Assembly: GCA_018713365.1 (NCBI GenBank)
Contig: DVOU01000026.1
Coordinates: 8,231-72,230 of the forward strand
Length of the DNA stretch: 64,000 bases
Direction: 5' to 3'
Origin: Pullichristensenella excrementipullorum
Lineage (GTDB): Bacteria > Bacillota > Clostridia > Christensenellales > Aristaeellaceae
Part shown: positions 23,058-30,229 of the stretch, one piece after another
Numbering within the stretch: position 1 is the first letter of the stretch
How the letters are laid out: each line of letters begins with the position of its first letter
Notes under the pieces: generated by a model
What the model was told of the DNA's origin: nothing
The model's input: the letters and a program-made list of their open reading frames with translations, nothing else
Databases searched by the model: none
Position numbers and translations under genes: made by a program

Positions 23058-25664
23058 GTGAAAACGCAGAAATTCAACGTCACCGGCATGACGTGCGCGG
23101 CCTGTCAGGCCAACGTCACCCGCCGCGTGCAAAAGCTGGAAGGCGTCAAGGATGTGGACGTCAACCTGCTCTCCGGCCGCATGACGGTCGAATACGATGA
23201 AAGCGCGCTCACCGCCCCCGTCATCTGCGCGGCGGTGCAGGAGATCGGCTACGGCGCCAGCGACGCCGAGGCCCCGTCGCAGGGCGCGCAGGCGCAGGCC
23301 TCTTCCGGCTTCCGCGAGGAGTGGCAGTCGCGCCAGCAGCGCGCCGAGGACGATCAGGCGTCGATGAAGCGCCGCCTCATCTCCTCGATCATACTGCTCA
23401 TCCCGCTGATGTACGTGGCCATGGGCGGCATGATGGGCCTGCCGATGCCCGCTTTCCTCACCGGCACGGAAAACGCCCTCATCTCGGCGCTGACGCAGCT
23501 GGTCATCACCGTGCCGGTCATCCTCATCAACCGCAAGTTCTACATCGTCGGCTTCAAGGCCCTCGCCCACCGCGCGCCGAACATGGATTCTCTGGTGGCG
23601 GTCGGCTCCAGCGCCTCGCTGCTCTACGGCATTTTCGCCATGTACCGCATGGCCTACGGCTTCGGTCACGGCGACATGGCTGTGGTACACGAGTACGCCC
23701 ACGCCCTCTACTTTGAGTCCGCGGCGATGATCCTCACGCTCGTCACCGTCGGCAAGTACCTCGAGGCGCGCTCCAAATCAAAGACTTCAGATGCGCTGGG
23801 CAAGCTGGTCGATCTTGCGCCCAAGACCGCCGTGGTCGTGCGCGACGGCGTGGAAGTCACCGTGCCCGCCGAGCAGGTGGTCGCCGGCGACGTCGTGGTC
23901 ATCAAGCCCGGCGAGAGCATCCCCGTGGACGGCGAGGTCATCGAGGGCTTTGGCTACGTCGATCAGGCCGCCATCACCGGCGAGAGCATCCCCGTGGAAA
24001 AGCGCGTTGGCGACACGGTCATCTCCGCCACCATCAACAAAAACGGCGCCTTCCGCTTCCGCGCCTCGCGCGTGGGCAACGATACCACGCTCGCGCAGAT
24101 CATCCGCCTCGTGGACGACGCCAGCTCTTCCAAAGCGCCCATCGCCCGCCTCGCCGACAAGGTCAGCGGCGTGTTCGTGCCCGTGGTCATGGGCATCGCG
24201 CTTGTGACCGCCATCATCTGGATGGTCGCAGGCTACGGCTTCGAGTTCGCCCTCTCCAACGCCATCTCCGTGCTGGTCATCTCCTGCCCCTGCGCGCTGG
24301 GGCTGGCCACGCCCGTGGCTATCATGGTCGGCACCGGCAAGGCCGCCGAGTTCGGCATCCTCATCAAGAGCGCCGAGGCGCTGGAAAATCTGCACAACGT
24401 CGATACCATTGTGCTGGACAAGACCGGCACCATCACCTCCGGCCATCCCTCGGTGACGGACATTGCCGTGCTTGAGCCCGGCCTTGCCGAGAGCGACTTT
24501 CTTGCTCAGGCCGCGGCGGTCGAGGCCGGCAGCGAACACCCGCTGGCCGAGGCCGTGGTGGAAAAGGCCAGACAGCAGCGCCTCGCCGTGCCCAGGGCAG
24601 AGGCCTTCAGCGCCACTTCCGGCCGCGGCGTGCAGGCCACGCTGAACGGCAAGGCATGCCTCGCCGGCAACGCCGCCTTCCTCGCCGAAAACGGCATCGA
24701 CACCGCCCCCGCGAGCGCGCAGATGGAGCGCTTCGCAAGCGAGGGCAAGACGCCGCTCATCTTCGCCCGCGAGGGCCGCGTCCTCGGCATTATCGCCGTG
24801 GCCGACACCGTGCGCGAGACCAGCCGCGCCGCCATCCGCCGCTTCCGCGCAATGGGCCTCAACGTGGTCATGCTCACCGGCGACAACCGCAAGACCGCCG
24901 AGGCCATCCGCAAAGAGTTGGACATTGGCGAGGCCATCGCCGACGTGCTGCCCACGCAGAAGGAAGCCGTCATCCGCCGCCTGCAGGAGCAGGGCCACAA
25001 GGTGGCCATGGTCGGCGACGGCATCAACGACGCCCCGGCGCTCACCCGCGCGGACATCGGCATCGCCATCGGCGCGGGCACGGACATCGCCATCGACTCT
25101 GCCGACGTCGTGCTGATGAAGGATTCTCTGGAGGACGCGGCCACGGCCATCGACTTGAGCCGCGCCACCATCCGCAATATCCACATGAACCTCTTCTGGG
25201 CGTTCTTCTACAACGTCCTCGGCATCCCCGTGGCCGCCGGCGCGCTCTTCCCGGCCTTCGGCATCCGCCTGAGCCCGATGATCGGCTCGGCGGCGATGAG
25301 CTTAAGTTCCGTCTGCGTGGTCACCAACGCCCTGCGCCTGCGCTTCTTCAAGCGCCGCGAAAGCGGGGCCGTCGATCCGTCCGCCCCGGCCATGGAAGCC
25401 GGTCAGCATACCCCGGGCGACCTGCCCGCGGAAGAAACAGAGAAAGGAATGGAAACGATGGAAAAGGTACTGCATGTTGAAGGCATGATGTGCGCGCACT
25501 GCAAGGCGCACGTGGAAAAGGCCCTGCTGAGCGTAAACGGCGTCACCGCCGCCGAGGCCGACGTGGAGAACAAGCGCGCCGTGGTCCAGTACACCGGCGA
25601 AGTCTCCGACGAAGCCCTCGTCAGCGCCGTCAAGGAAGCCGGCTACGAAGCGAAGATGGCGTAA
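23058..25664 (+). CDS. copA: Copper-exporting P1B-type ATPase with N- and C-terminal HMA domains
   Basis: The 868-residue membrane ATPase exports Cu(I). Order: N-terminal HMA domain with GMTCAAC (about residues 9-15), eight-helix membrane domain, actuator TGES, membrane CPC motif (SCPCALGLATP, about 408-418), phosphorylation motif DKTGT (Asp454), and GDGINDAPAL. A linker follows (about 770-797), then a second HMA domain with GMMCAHC. A C-terminal HMA is unusual; it starts METMEKVLHVEG and looks like a CopZ chaperone joined in frame. AAGGA lies 9 nt before the second Met, so a free chaperone may also be made. It shares the csoR promoter. Confidence 0.95.
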   Translation: MKTQKFNVTGMTCAACQANVTRRVQKLEGVKDVDVNLLSGRMTVEYDESALTAPVICAAVQEIGYGASDAEAPSQGAQAQASSGFREEWQSRQQRAEDDQASMKRRLISSIILLIPLMYVAMGGMMGLPMPAFLTGTENALISALTQLVITVPVILINRKFYIVGFKALAHRAPNMDSLVAVGSSASLLYGIFAMYRMAYGFGHGDMAVVHEYAHALYFESAAMILTLVTVGKYLEARSKSKTSDALGKLVDLAPKTAVVVRDGVEVTVPAEQVVAGDVVVIKPGESIPVDGEVIEGFGYVDQAAITGESIPVEKRVGDTVISATINKNGAFRFRASRVGNDTTLAQIIRLVDDASSSKAPIARLADKVSGVFVPVVMGIALVTAIIWMVAGYGFEFALSNAISVLVISCPCALGLATPVAIMVGTGKAAEFGILIKSAEALENLHNVDTIVLDKTGTITSGHPSVTDIAVLEPGLAESDFLAQAAAVEAGSEHPLAEAVVEKARQQRLAVPRAEAFSATSGRGVQATLNGKACLAGNAAFLAENGIDTAPASAQMERFASEGKTPLIFAREGRVLGIIAVADTVRETSRAAIRRFRAMGLNVVMLTGDNRKTAEAIRKELDIGEAIADVLPTQKEAVIRRLQEQGHKVAMVGDGINDAPALTRADIGIAIGAGTDIAIDSADVVLMKDSLEDAATAIDLSRATIRNIHMNLFWAFFYNVLGIPVAAGALFPAFGIRLSPMIGSAAMSLSSVCVVTNALRLRFFKRRESGAVDPSAPAMEAGQHTPGDLPAEETEKGMETMEKVLHVEGMMCAHCKAHVEKALLSVNGVTAAEADVENKRAVVQYTGEVSDEALVSAVKEAGYEAKMA
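25458..25664 (+). CDS. Possible internally started CopZ-like copper chaperone
   Basis: ATG 25458, inside the copA frame, begins MEKVLHVEGMMCAHC, a typical start for a 68-residue CopZ/HMA chaperone, with AAGGA 9 nt upstream. ATG 25449 is a second option. Free CopZ normally delivers Cu(I) to CopA and CsoR, and no separate copZ is present here. Whether the internal start is used is inference. Confidence 0.4.
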   Translation: MEKVLHVEGMMCAHCKAHVEKALLSVNGVTAAEADVENKRAVVQYTGEVSDEALVSAVKEAGYEAKMA

Positions 25665-25684
25665 AACGCCGCCTTGCAAAACGC

Positions 25685-25715
25685 CCCTCCGCCCGCGCGG
25701 CGGAGGGACATTTTT
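25685..25715 (+). terminator. Intrinsic terminator of csoR-copA
   Basis: A 9-bp stem CCCTCCGCC / GGCGGAGGG with a 5-nt loop is followed by ACATTTTT. Confidence 0.8.
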
Positions 25716-25765
25716 CCGCGCAACCCTTCGCCTCCGCCGGGCAAACTGTACCCGGAGGGATGTAT

Positions 25766-25933
25766 ATGGGAAAAGCGGACCTCATCGCGCTTTTGGAAAC
25801 GGACGCCCGGGCGCGGGACTTTTACCTCGCCCTGCCCGCCGACGTGCGCGGCAGGATCGGCCGCGATCCGGGAGACATCGGCTCGTTTGCCGACCTGCGC
25901 GCGCGGGCGGCGCGGGCCGCGCGGGGAAGATAG
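25766..25933 (+). CDS. Small hypothetical protein (55 residues)
   Basis: A short ORF starts at ATG 25766 with CGGAGG 7 nt upstream, followed at once by a terminator that overlaps its stop. The protein (start MGKADLIALLETDARARDFY, then LPADVRGRIG) is probably two to three helices with an Arg/Ala-rich end. Its ribosome site, terminator and coding-like base pattern support a real gene. I do not assign a function. Confidence 0.65.
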   Translation: MGKADLIALLETDARARDFYLALPADVRGRIGRDPGDIGSFADLRARAARAARGR

Positions 25934-25956
25934 GGCGGGGGAGAACCGCCCTTTTT
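25932..25956 (+). terminator. Intrinsic terminator after the 55-residue gene
   Basis: A 7-bp stem AGGGCGG / CCGCCCT is followed by five T residues. Confidence 0.75.
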
Positions 25957-26019
25957 GCAGGCCAAATGTGATGGTTTGATTAAATCGACGCCTTTTCGCC
26001 GCGATGCAGCCGGAAACGG

Positions 26020-26048
26020 TTGACTTTTGCACGAAGAGGCGCTATAAT
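26020..26048 (+). promoter_or_regulatory. Sigma-A promoter of the metNIQ operon
   Basis: TTGACT and TATAAT are separated by 17 bp. The transcript would start near 26055, leaving a leader of about 195 nt before metN. Confidence 0.85.
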
Positions 26049-26095
26049 ATGCACAACGTTCCCTTATACGGCATCTTACGAAGGAGGGTCCGGCG

Positions 26096-26149
26096 ATGAA
26101 GCAGTTTGCCATGCGAATGTCCAAGCGCGCAGGCTGCCTTCGCGTGTGA
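26096..26149 (+). CDS. Leader peptide of metNIQ (17 residues)
   Basis: ATG 26096 has a near-perfect ribosome site (GAAGGAGG, 8 nt spacing) and encodes MKQFAMRMSKRAGCLRV followed by TGA. Three of 17 residues are Met. It lies between the operon promoter and an intrinsic terminator upstream of metN, the layout expected of an attenuation leader. A possible 8-bp pairing (CATGCGAA near 26111 with TTCGCGTG near 26139) lies within the ORF. The peptide could instead be a functional microprotein. Confidence 0.55.
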   Translation: MKQFAMRMSKRAGCLRV

Positions 26150-26191
26150 TCTTGTGGTGCCGGATATTCGCTGAGGAATCTGTGGATCTCT

Positions 26192-26221
26192 GCCGCTTCG
26201 CGATCATGCGGAGCGGCTTTT
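26192..26221 (+). terminator. Attenuator-like terminator upstream of metN
   Basis: A 10-bp stem GCCGCTTCGC / GCGGAGCGGC (one T-G pair), loop GATCAT, and TTTT lie 28 nt before the metN start and after the leader ORF. Transcription would stop before metN unless an alternative fold prevents it. No S-box (SAM-I) or T-box consensus was found in the leader. Confidence 0.6.
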
Positions 26222-26249
26222 GTGTTGACCGGGAAAGGATGAACAGTTC

Positions 26250-27260
26250 GTGGCGCAACCATTGATCGAATTGCGGGACTTAAAAAAGGTCTATCCCGTG
26301 CCGGGGGGCGAGGTCGTGGCCCTCGGCGGCGTGAGTTTGAAGATCGAAAAGGGCGAGATCTACGGCATCATCGGCATGAGCGGCGCGGGCAAGTCCACGC
26401 TCATCCGCTGCATCAACCGTCTGGACACGCCTACCGACGGCCAGATCCTCATCGACGGCGAAAACATACTCGCCCTCAAGGGCAAGGAACTCATCCGCAT
26501 GCGCCGCCGCGTGAGCATGATCTTCCAGCAGTTCAACCTGCTGATGCAAAAAACGGTGGCGCGCAACGTGCGCTATCCTCTGGAGATCGCCGGGGTGCCC
26601 AAGGCGCAGGCCAACCAGCGCGTGATGGAGCTTCTCAAGATCGTCGGCCTCGAGGACAAGGCGGACGCCTATCCCGCCCAGCTCTCCGGCGGCCAGAAAC
26701 AGCGCGTGGCCATTGCCCGCGCTCTGGCCAGCGACCCGGAAGTGCTTTTGTGCGACGAAGCCACCAGCGCCCTCGACCCCATGACCACCCAGTCCATCCT
26801 CGCCCTGCTCAAGGACATCAACGAGCGGTTGGGCATCACCGTGGTGGTCATCACCCACGAAATGGCCGTCATCCGCCAGATCTGCACGCGCGTGGCCATC
26901 CTCGACGGCGGCCACATCGCCGAGGAGGGCAGCGTGGACGAGGTCTTCGTTCACACCCGCTCGGCGGCGGGCAAGCGCCTCTTTGGCATCCTCCCGGAGA
27001 ATGATGAGGAAGACCGCCCGCCCGTGCCGGCGCTGCGCATCGTCTTTGACGGCGGCTTGGAGAACCAGCCCGTCATCGCCGATCTGGTCAAACAGTGCGA
27101 CGTGGAGGTCAACATCCTCTCCGCCAATATCCGCCGCCTCAACGACAAGCCCTACGGCCAGATGCTCATCGAAATGCCGCGGGACGACGCCGCGCGGCGC
27201 AAGATCGTCGATTTCCTCAACGCCAAGGGCCTGACCGTCAAGGAGGTGTGGCCGCAATGA
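26250..27260 (+). CDS. metN: Methionine ABC transporter ATP-binding protein
   Basis: The 336-residue ATPase of the MetNIQ methionine importer has Walker A GMSGAGKST (42-50), the signature LSGGQKQRVAIARAL and Walker B VLLCDEATSALD. The C-terminal roughly 90 residues form the NIL regulatory domain (FDGGLENQPVIADL), which in known MetN binds methionine and causes trans-inhibition. The start is GTG 26250, with GGGAAAGG about 11 nt upstream. The stop overlaps metI by ATGA. It is first gene after the attenuator-like leader. Confidence 0.96.
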   Translation: MAQPLIELRDLKKVYPVPGGEVVALGGVSLKIEKGEIYGIIGMSGAGKSTLIRCINRLDTPTDGQILIDGENILALKGKELIRMRRRVSMIFQQFNLLMQKTVARNVRYPLEIAGVPKAQANQRVMELLKIVGLEDKADAYPAQLSGGQKQRVAIARALASDPEVLLCDEATSALDPMTTQSILALLKDINERLGITVVVITHEMAVIRQICTRVAILDGGHIAEEGSVDEVFVHTRSAAGKRLFGILPENDEEDRPPVPALRIVFDGGLENQPVIADLVKQCDVEVNILSANIRRLNDKPYGQMLIEMPRDDAARRKIVDFLNAKGLTVKEVWPQ

Positions 27261-27907
27261 ACTGGAACCAGATCTGGGAAGCGCTGGCGGAAACGCTGCA
27301 AATGACGCTGCCCTCCACGCTCATCAGCTACATCATCGGCCTGCCGCTGGGCGTTCTGCTCGTCATCACCCGGCGCGGCGGCATCCGTCCCATGCCCACG
27401 TTCAACGCCGTGGCCGGCGCCATCGTCAACTTTTTGCGCTCCATCCCCTTCATCATCCTTTTGGCCATGCTCTTCCCGGTGACGCGCGTGGTCATGGGCC
27501 GCGCCATCGGCACCGTCTCGGTGATCTTCCCCCTGACGGTGAGCGCCTTCCCCTACGTGGCGCGCATGGTGGAGGGCAGCTTCAACGAGGTGGACAACGG
27601 CATCATCGAAGCCGCGCAGTCCATGGGCTCAAGCACCTTCCAGATCGTGCGCAAGGTGCTCATCCCCGAAGCCATGCCCTCGCTGATCAACGGCTTCGCC
27701 ATCTGCATGACCACCATCCTCGGCTACACTGCCATGGCCAGCGCTGCGGGCGGCGGCGGTCTGGGCGCTCTGGCCATCACCCGCGGCCTCAACCTCCGGC
27801 AGTACGACGTCATGTACGCGGCCAGCATCGTGCTGGTGATCCTCGTGCAGATCATCACCATGCTCGGCTCCTACTTCACCCGCAAGTTCGACCACCGCAT
27901 CCGCTGA
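27257..27907 (+). CDS. metI: Methionine ABC transporter permease
   Basis: The 216-residue permease has five predicted helices and the EAA coupling loop (EAAQSMGSSTFQIVRKVLIPEA). The segment LRSIPFIILL is typical of MetI. ATG 27257 overlaps the metN stop and has GGAGG 10 nt upstream. With metN and metQ it forms the complete importer for D- and L-methionine. Confidence 0.96.
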   Translation: MNWNQIWEALAETLQMTLPSTLISYIIGLPLGVLLVITRRGGIRPMPTFNAVAGAIVNFLRSIPFIILLAMLFPVTRVVMGRAIGTVSVIFPLTVSAFPYVARMVEGSFNEVDNGIIEAAQSMGSSTFQIVRKVLIPEAMPSLINGFAICMTTILGYTAMASAAGGGGLGALAITRGLNLRQYDVMYAASIVLVILVQIITMLGSYFTRKFDHRIR

Positions 27908-27966
27908 AGGTCCCGGGCTGCGGCCCGACCCCATACCCGACCCCATTTTCAAAAGGAGGAGTCCCC

Positions 27967-28785
27967 ATGAAGAAACTGTTTGCCGCCCTGCTGGTGCTTG
28001 CGCTCGCCTTCACCGGCTGCGCCATGGCCGAGACGCTGTCCGTCATCGCCACGCCCAGCCCGCACGCGGAGGTCGTCCGCCTCATCGAGGAAGACCTTGC
28101 CGCCGCCGGCTATGAGCTGGAGCTGATCGAGGTCACGGACTACGTCACCGAGAACCCGGCCGTCGCCGGCGGAGACGTGATGATCAACTTCTTCCAGCAC
28201 ATCCCCTATCTGGACGGCTACAACGCCTCCGTCTCCGAGGAGGAGCAGCTCGCCGCCGTCATTCCCACCCACTTTGAGCCCATGGGCATCTATCCCGGCA
28301 CCAAGACCTCTCTGGACGAGATCGCCGAGGGCGACGCCATCGCCGTGCCCAACGACCCCACCAACATGACCCGCGCCTTCCTGCTGCTGGCCGACGCCGG
28401 CCTCATCTCCGTGCCCGAGGGAACCACGCTGGAAAGCACCGTCACCCCGGACGACATCACCGGCGATCTCAACCCCAACGGCCTTGAGTTCTACGAGGCC
28501 AACGCGGAGCTGATCCCCGGCCTGCGCGGCGACGTGGCCTTCGCCATCATCAACGGCAACAACGCCGCCCTCGCCGGCCTCAACCCCAACACCGACGCCG
28601 CCTACGCCGAAACCGCGGAAAGCCTCGCCGGCCAGTCCTACGTCAACGTCTTCGCCGTCAAGCCGGAGAATGCCGAGGCGGACTTCGTCAAGGCGCTGGA
28701 GAGCTGCGTCTACACCCAGAAGGTCTACGACCTCATCGTCGAGCGCGGCTTCGTGCCCACCTTCACCGTGGAGGCCGCGGAATAA
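27967..28785 (+). CDS. metQ: Methionine-binding lipoprotein
   Basis: The 272-residue substrate-binding lipoprotein has a signal peptide with lipobox FTGC (Cys18 is the lipidated residue) and an NlpA/MetQ family body: VIATPSPHAEVV, FFQHIPYLDGY, IAVPNDPTNMTRAF and INGNNAALAGL. It captures methionine outside the membrane and hands it to MetI. AAAGGAGG lies 7 nt before the start, 59 nt after metI. A terminator follows. Confidence 0.96.
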   Translation: MKKLFAALLVLALAFTGCAMAETLSVIATPSPHAEVVRLIEEDLAAAGYELELIEVTDYVTENPAVAGGDVMINFFQHIPYLDGYNASVSEEEQLAAVIPTHFEPMGIYPGTKTSLDEIAEGDAIAVPNDPTNMTRAFLLLADAGLISVPEGTTLESTVTPDDITGDLNPNGLEFYEANAELIPGLRGDVAFAIINGNNAALAGLNPNTDAAYAETAESLAGQSYVNVFAVKPENAEADFVKALESCVYTQKVYDLIVERGFVPTFTVEAAE

Positions 28786-28800
28786 GCCGTCAACGCCCCA

Positions 28801-28834
28801 ACGCCTGCCCGATGCCGTCGGGCGGGCGTATTTT
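28801..28834 (+). terminator. Intrinsic terminator of metNIQ
   Basis: A 12-bp stem ACGCCTGCCCGA / TCGGGCGGGCGT (one T-G pair) is followed by ATTTT. Confidence 0.8.
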
Positions 28835-28901
28835 CGTGGCGGACTGCCCTGCAATGAATGTGTAATTTGCGTTAAATTCTGCATGATTTGTTATTTATTT
28901 G

Positions 28902-28930
28902 TTGCGAAACACGTTCGTTTCGCGTATAAT
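28902..28930 (+). promoter_or_regulatory. Sigma-A promoter of the ATP-type phosphofructokinase
   Basis: TTGCGA and TATAAT are separated by 17 bp, 60 nt before the start codon. Confidence 0.75.
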
Positions 28931-28990
28931 AGACGTATTGAAAAATGTTGAATATCCAACCGGCACATCTTGAGAGGAGCGTGACCCCGA

Positions 28991-30064
28991 ATGAAACGGA
29001 TCGGACTTCTGACCAGCGGCGGCGACTGCCAGGCGCTCAACGCCACCATGCGCGGCGTGGTAAAGGGCCTGAGCCACAACCTCACCGAGCTTGAGGTCTA
29101 CGGCTTCATGGACGGCTACAAGGGCCTGATCTATGGCGACTACCGCATGCTGACCTCGCGCGACTTTTCCGGCATCCTCACCAGGGGCGGCACCATATTG
29201 GGCACCTCCCGCCAGCCCTTCAAGATGATGCGCGTGCCGGACGAAAAGGGCCTGGACAAGGTCGAGGCCATGAAGCAGAACTACTACAAGCTGCGTCTTG
29301 ATTGTCTGGTCATCCTCGGCGGCAACGGCACGCAGAAGACGGCCAACCTCTTGCGCGAAGAGGGCCTCAATATCATCCACCTGCCCAAGACCATCGACAA
29401 CGACATCTACGGCACCGACATGACCTTCGGCTTCCAGAGCGCCGTGGACATCGCCACCGAGGCCATCGACTACATCCACACCACCGCCGCCTCGCACAAC
29501 CGCGTGTTCATCGTCGAGATCATGGGCCACAAGGTCGGCTGGCTGACGCTGCACGCGGGCATCGCCGGCGGCGCGGACATCATCCTCATCCCCGAGATCC
29601 CCTACGACATCGACAAGATCATCGAAGCCATCCAGCACCGCTCCAAGGAGGGCAAGGGCTTCACCATCCTCGCCGTGGCCGAGGGCGCCATCTCCAAGGA
29701 GGACGCCGCCCTTTCCAAGAAGGACCTCAAGGAAAAGCAGGCCGACTACAAGTACCCCTCCGTCTCCTACGAGATCGCCGAAAAGATCGCCAAGAAGACC
29801 GGCATCGAGATCCGCGTCACCGTGCCGGGCCACATGCAGCGCGGCGGCAGCCCCTGCCCGTACGACCGCGTGCTTTCCACCCGCCTGGGCGCGGAGGCCG
29901 CCAACCTCATCCTCAAGGACCAGTACGGCTACATGGTGGGCATCATCAACGGCAAGGTCAAGAAAGTGCCGCTGGGCGAAGTGGCCGGCAAATTGAAGGG
30001 CGTTTCGCCGGACGATCAGCTCATCCAGCACGCCAAGCTCATCGGCATCAGCTTCGGCGACTGA
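28991..30064 (+). CDS. pfkA: 6-phosphofructokinase, probably ATP-dependent
   Basis: The 357-residue enzyme phosphorylates fructose 6-phosphate in glycolysis. Motifs: LLTSGGDCQALNATMRG, ILGGNGTQKTA, LPKTIDNDIYGTD, EIMGHKVGWL and GHMQRGGSPCPYDR. At the donor site it has Gly at the position of E. coli Gly104 (GGNGT) with Lys at position 124 (PKTIDND). This combination is known from ATP-using group III enzymes and differs from the PPi-type enzyme at 18323. ATG 28991 has GAGAGGAG about 8 nt upstream. Single gene with its own promoter and terminator. Confidence 0.92.
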   Translation: MKRIGLLTSGGDCQALNATMRGVVKGLSHNLTELEVYGFMDGYKGLIYGDYRMLTSRDFSGILTRGGTILGTSRQPFKMMRVPDEKGLDKVEAMKQNYYKLRLDCLVILGGNGTQKTANLLREEGLNIIHLPKTIDNDIYGTDMTFGFQSAVDIATEAIDYIHTTAASHNRVFIVEIMGHKVGWLTLHAGIAGGADIILIPEIPYDIDKIIEAIQHRSKEGKGFTILAVAEGAISKEDAALSKKDLKEKQADYKYPSVSYEIAEKIAKKTGIEIRVTVPGHMQRGGSPCPYDRVLSTRLGAEAANLILKDQYGYMVGIINGKVKKVPLGEVAGKLKGVSPDDQLIQHAKLIGISFGD

Positions 30065-30072
30065 CGGCGCGA

Positions 30073-30102
30073 AACAGGCGGGAGTGTGTTCCTGCCTGTT
30101 TT
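30073..30102 (+). terminator. Intrinsic terminator after pfkA
   Basis: An 11-bp stem AACAGGCGGGA / TCCTGCCTGTT (one G-T pair) ends in TTTT. Confidence 0.8.
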
Positions 30103-30229
30103 CGTCGCAACGCGGTCATATTTTCTTCACGAAACTGTTGAGTCATCAAGACATCTGCGCGCGGGCGCTGTGCTACAATAAAGCAGGCGCCCCGCGCGCG
30201 GATACCAAAGTAAGACCAGGGGGATAGGC

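Noticed and set aside
26049..26250. SAM-I (S-box) or T-box riboswitch in the metN leader
   Set aside because: Neither the S-box conserved core nor the T-box antiterminator sequence is present; only the leader ORF and a terminator are visible.
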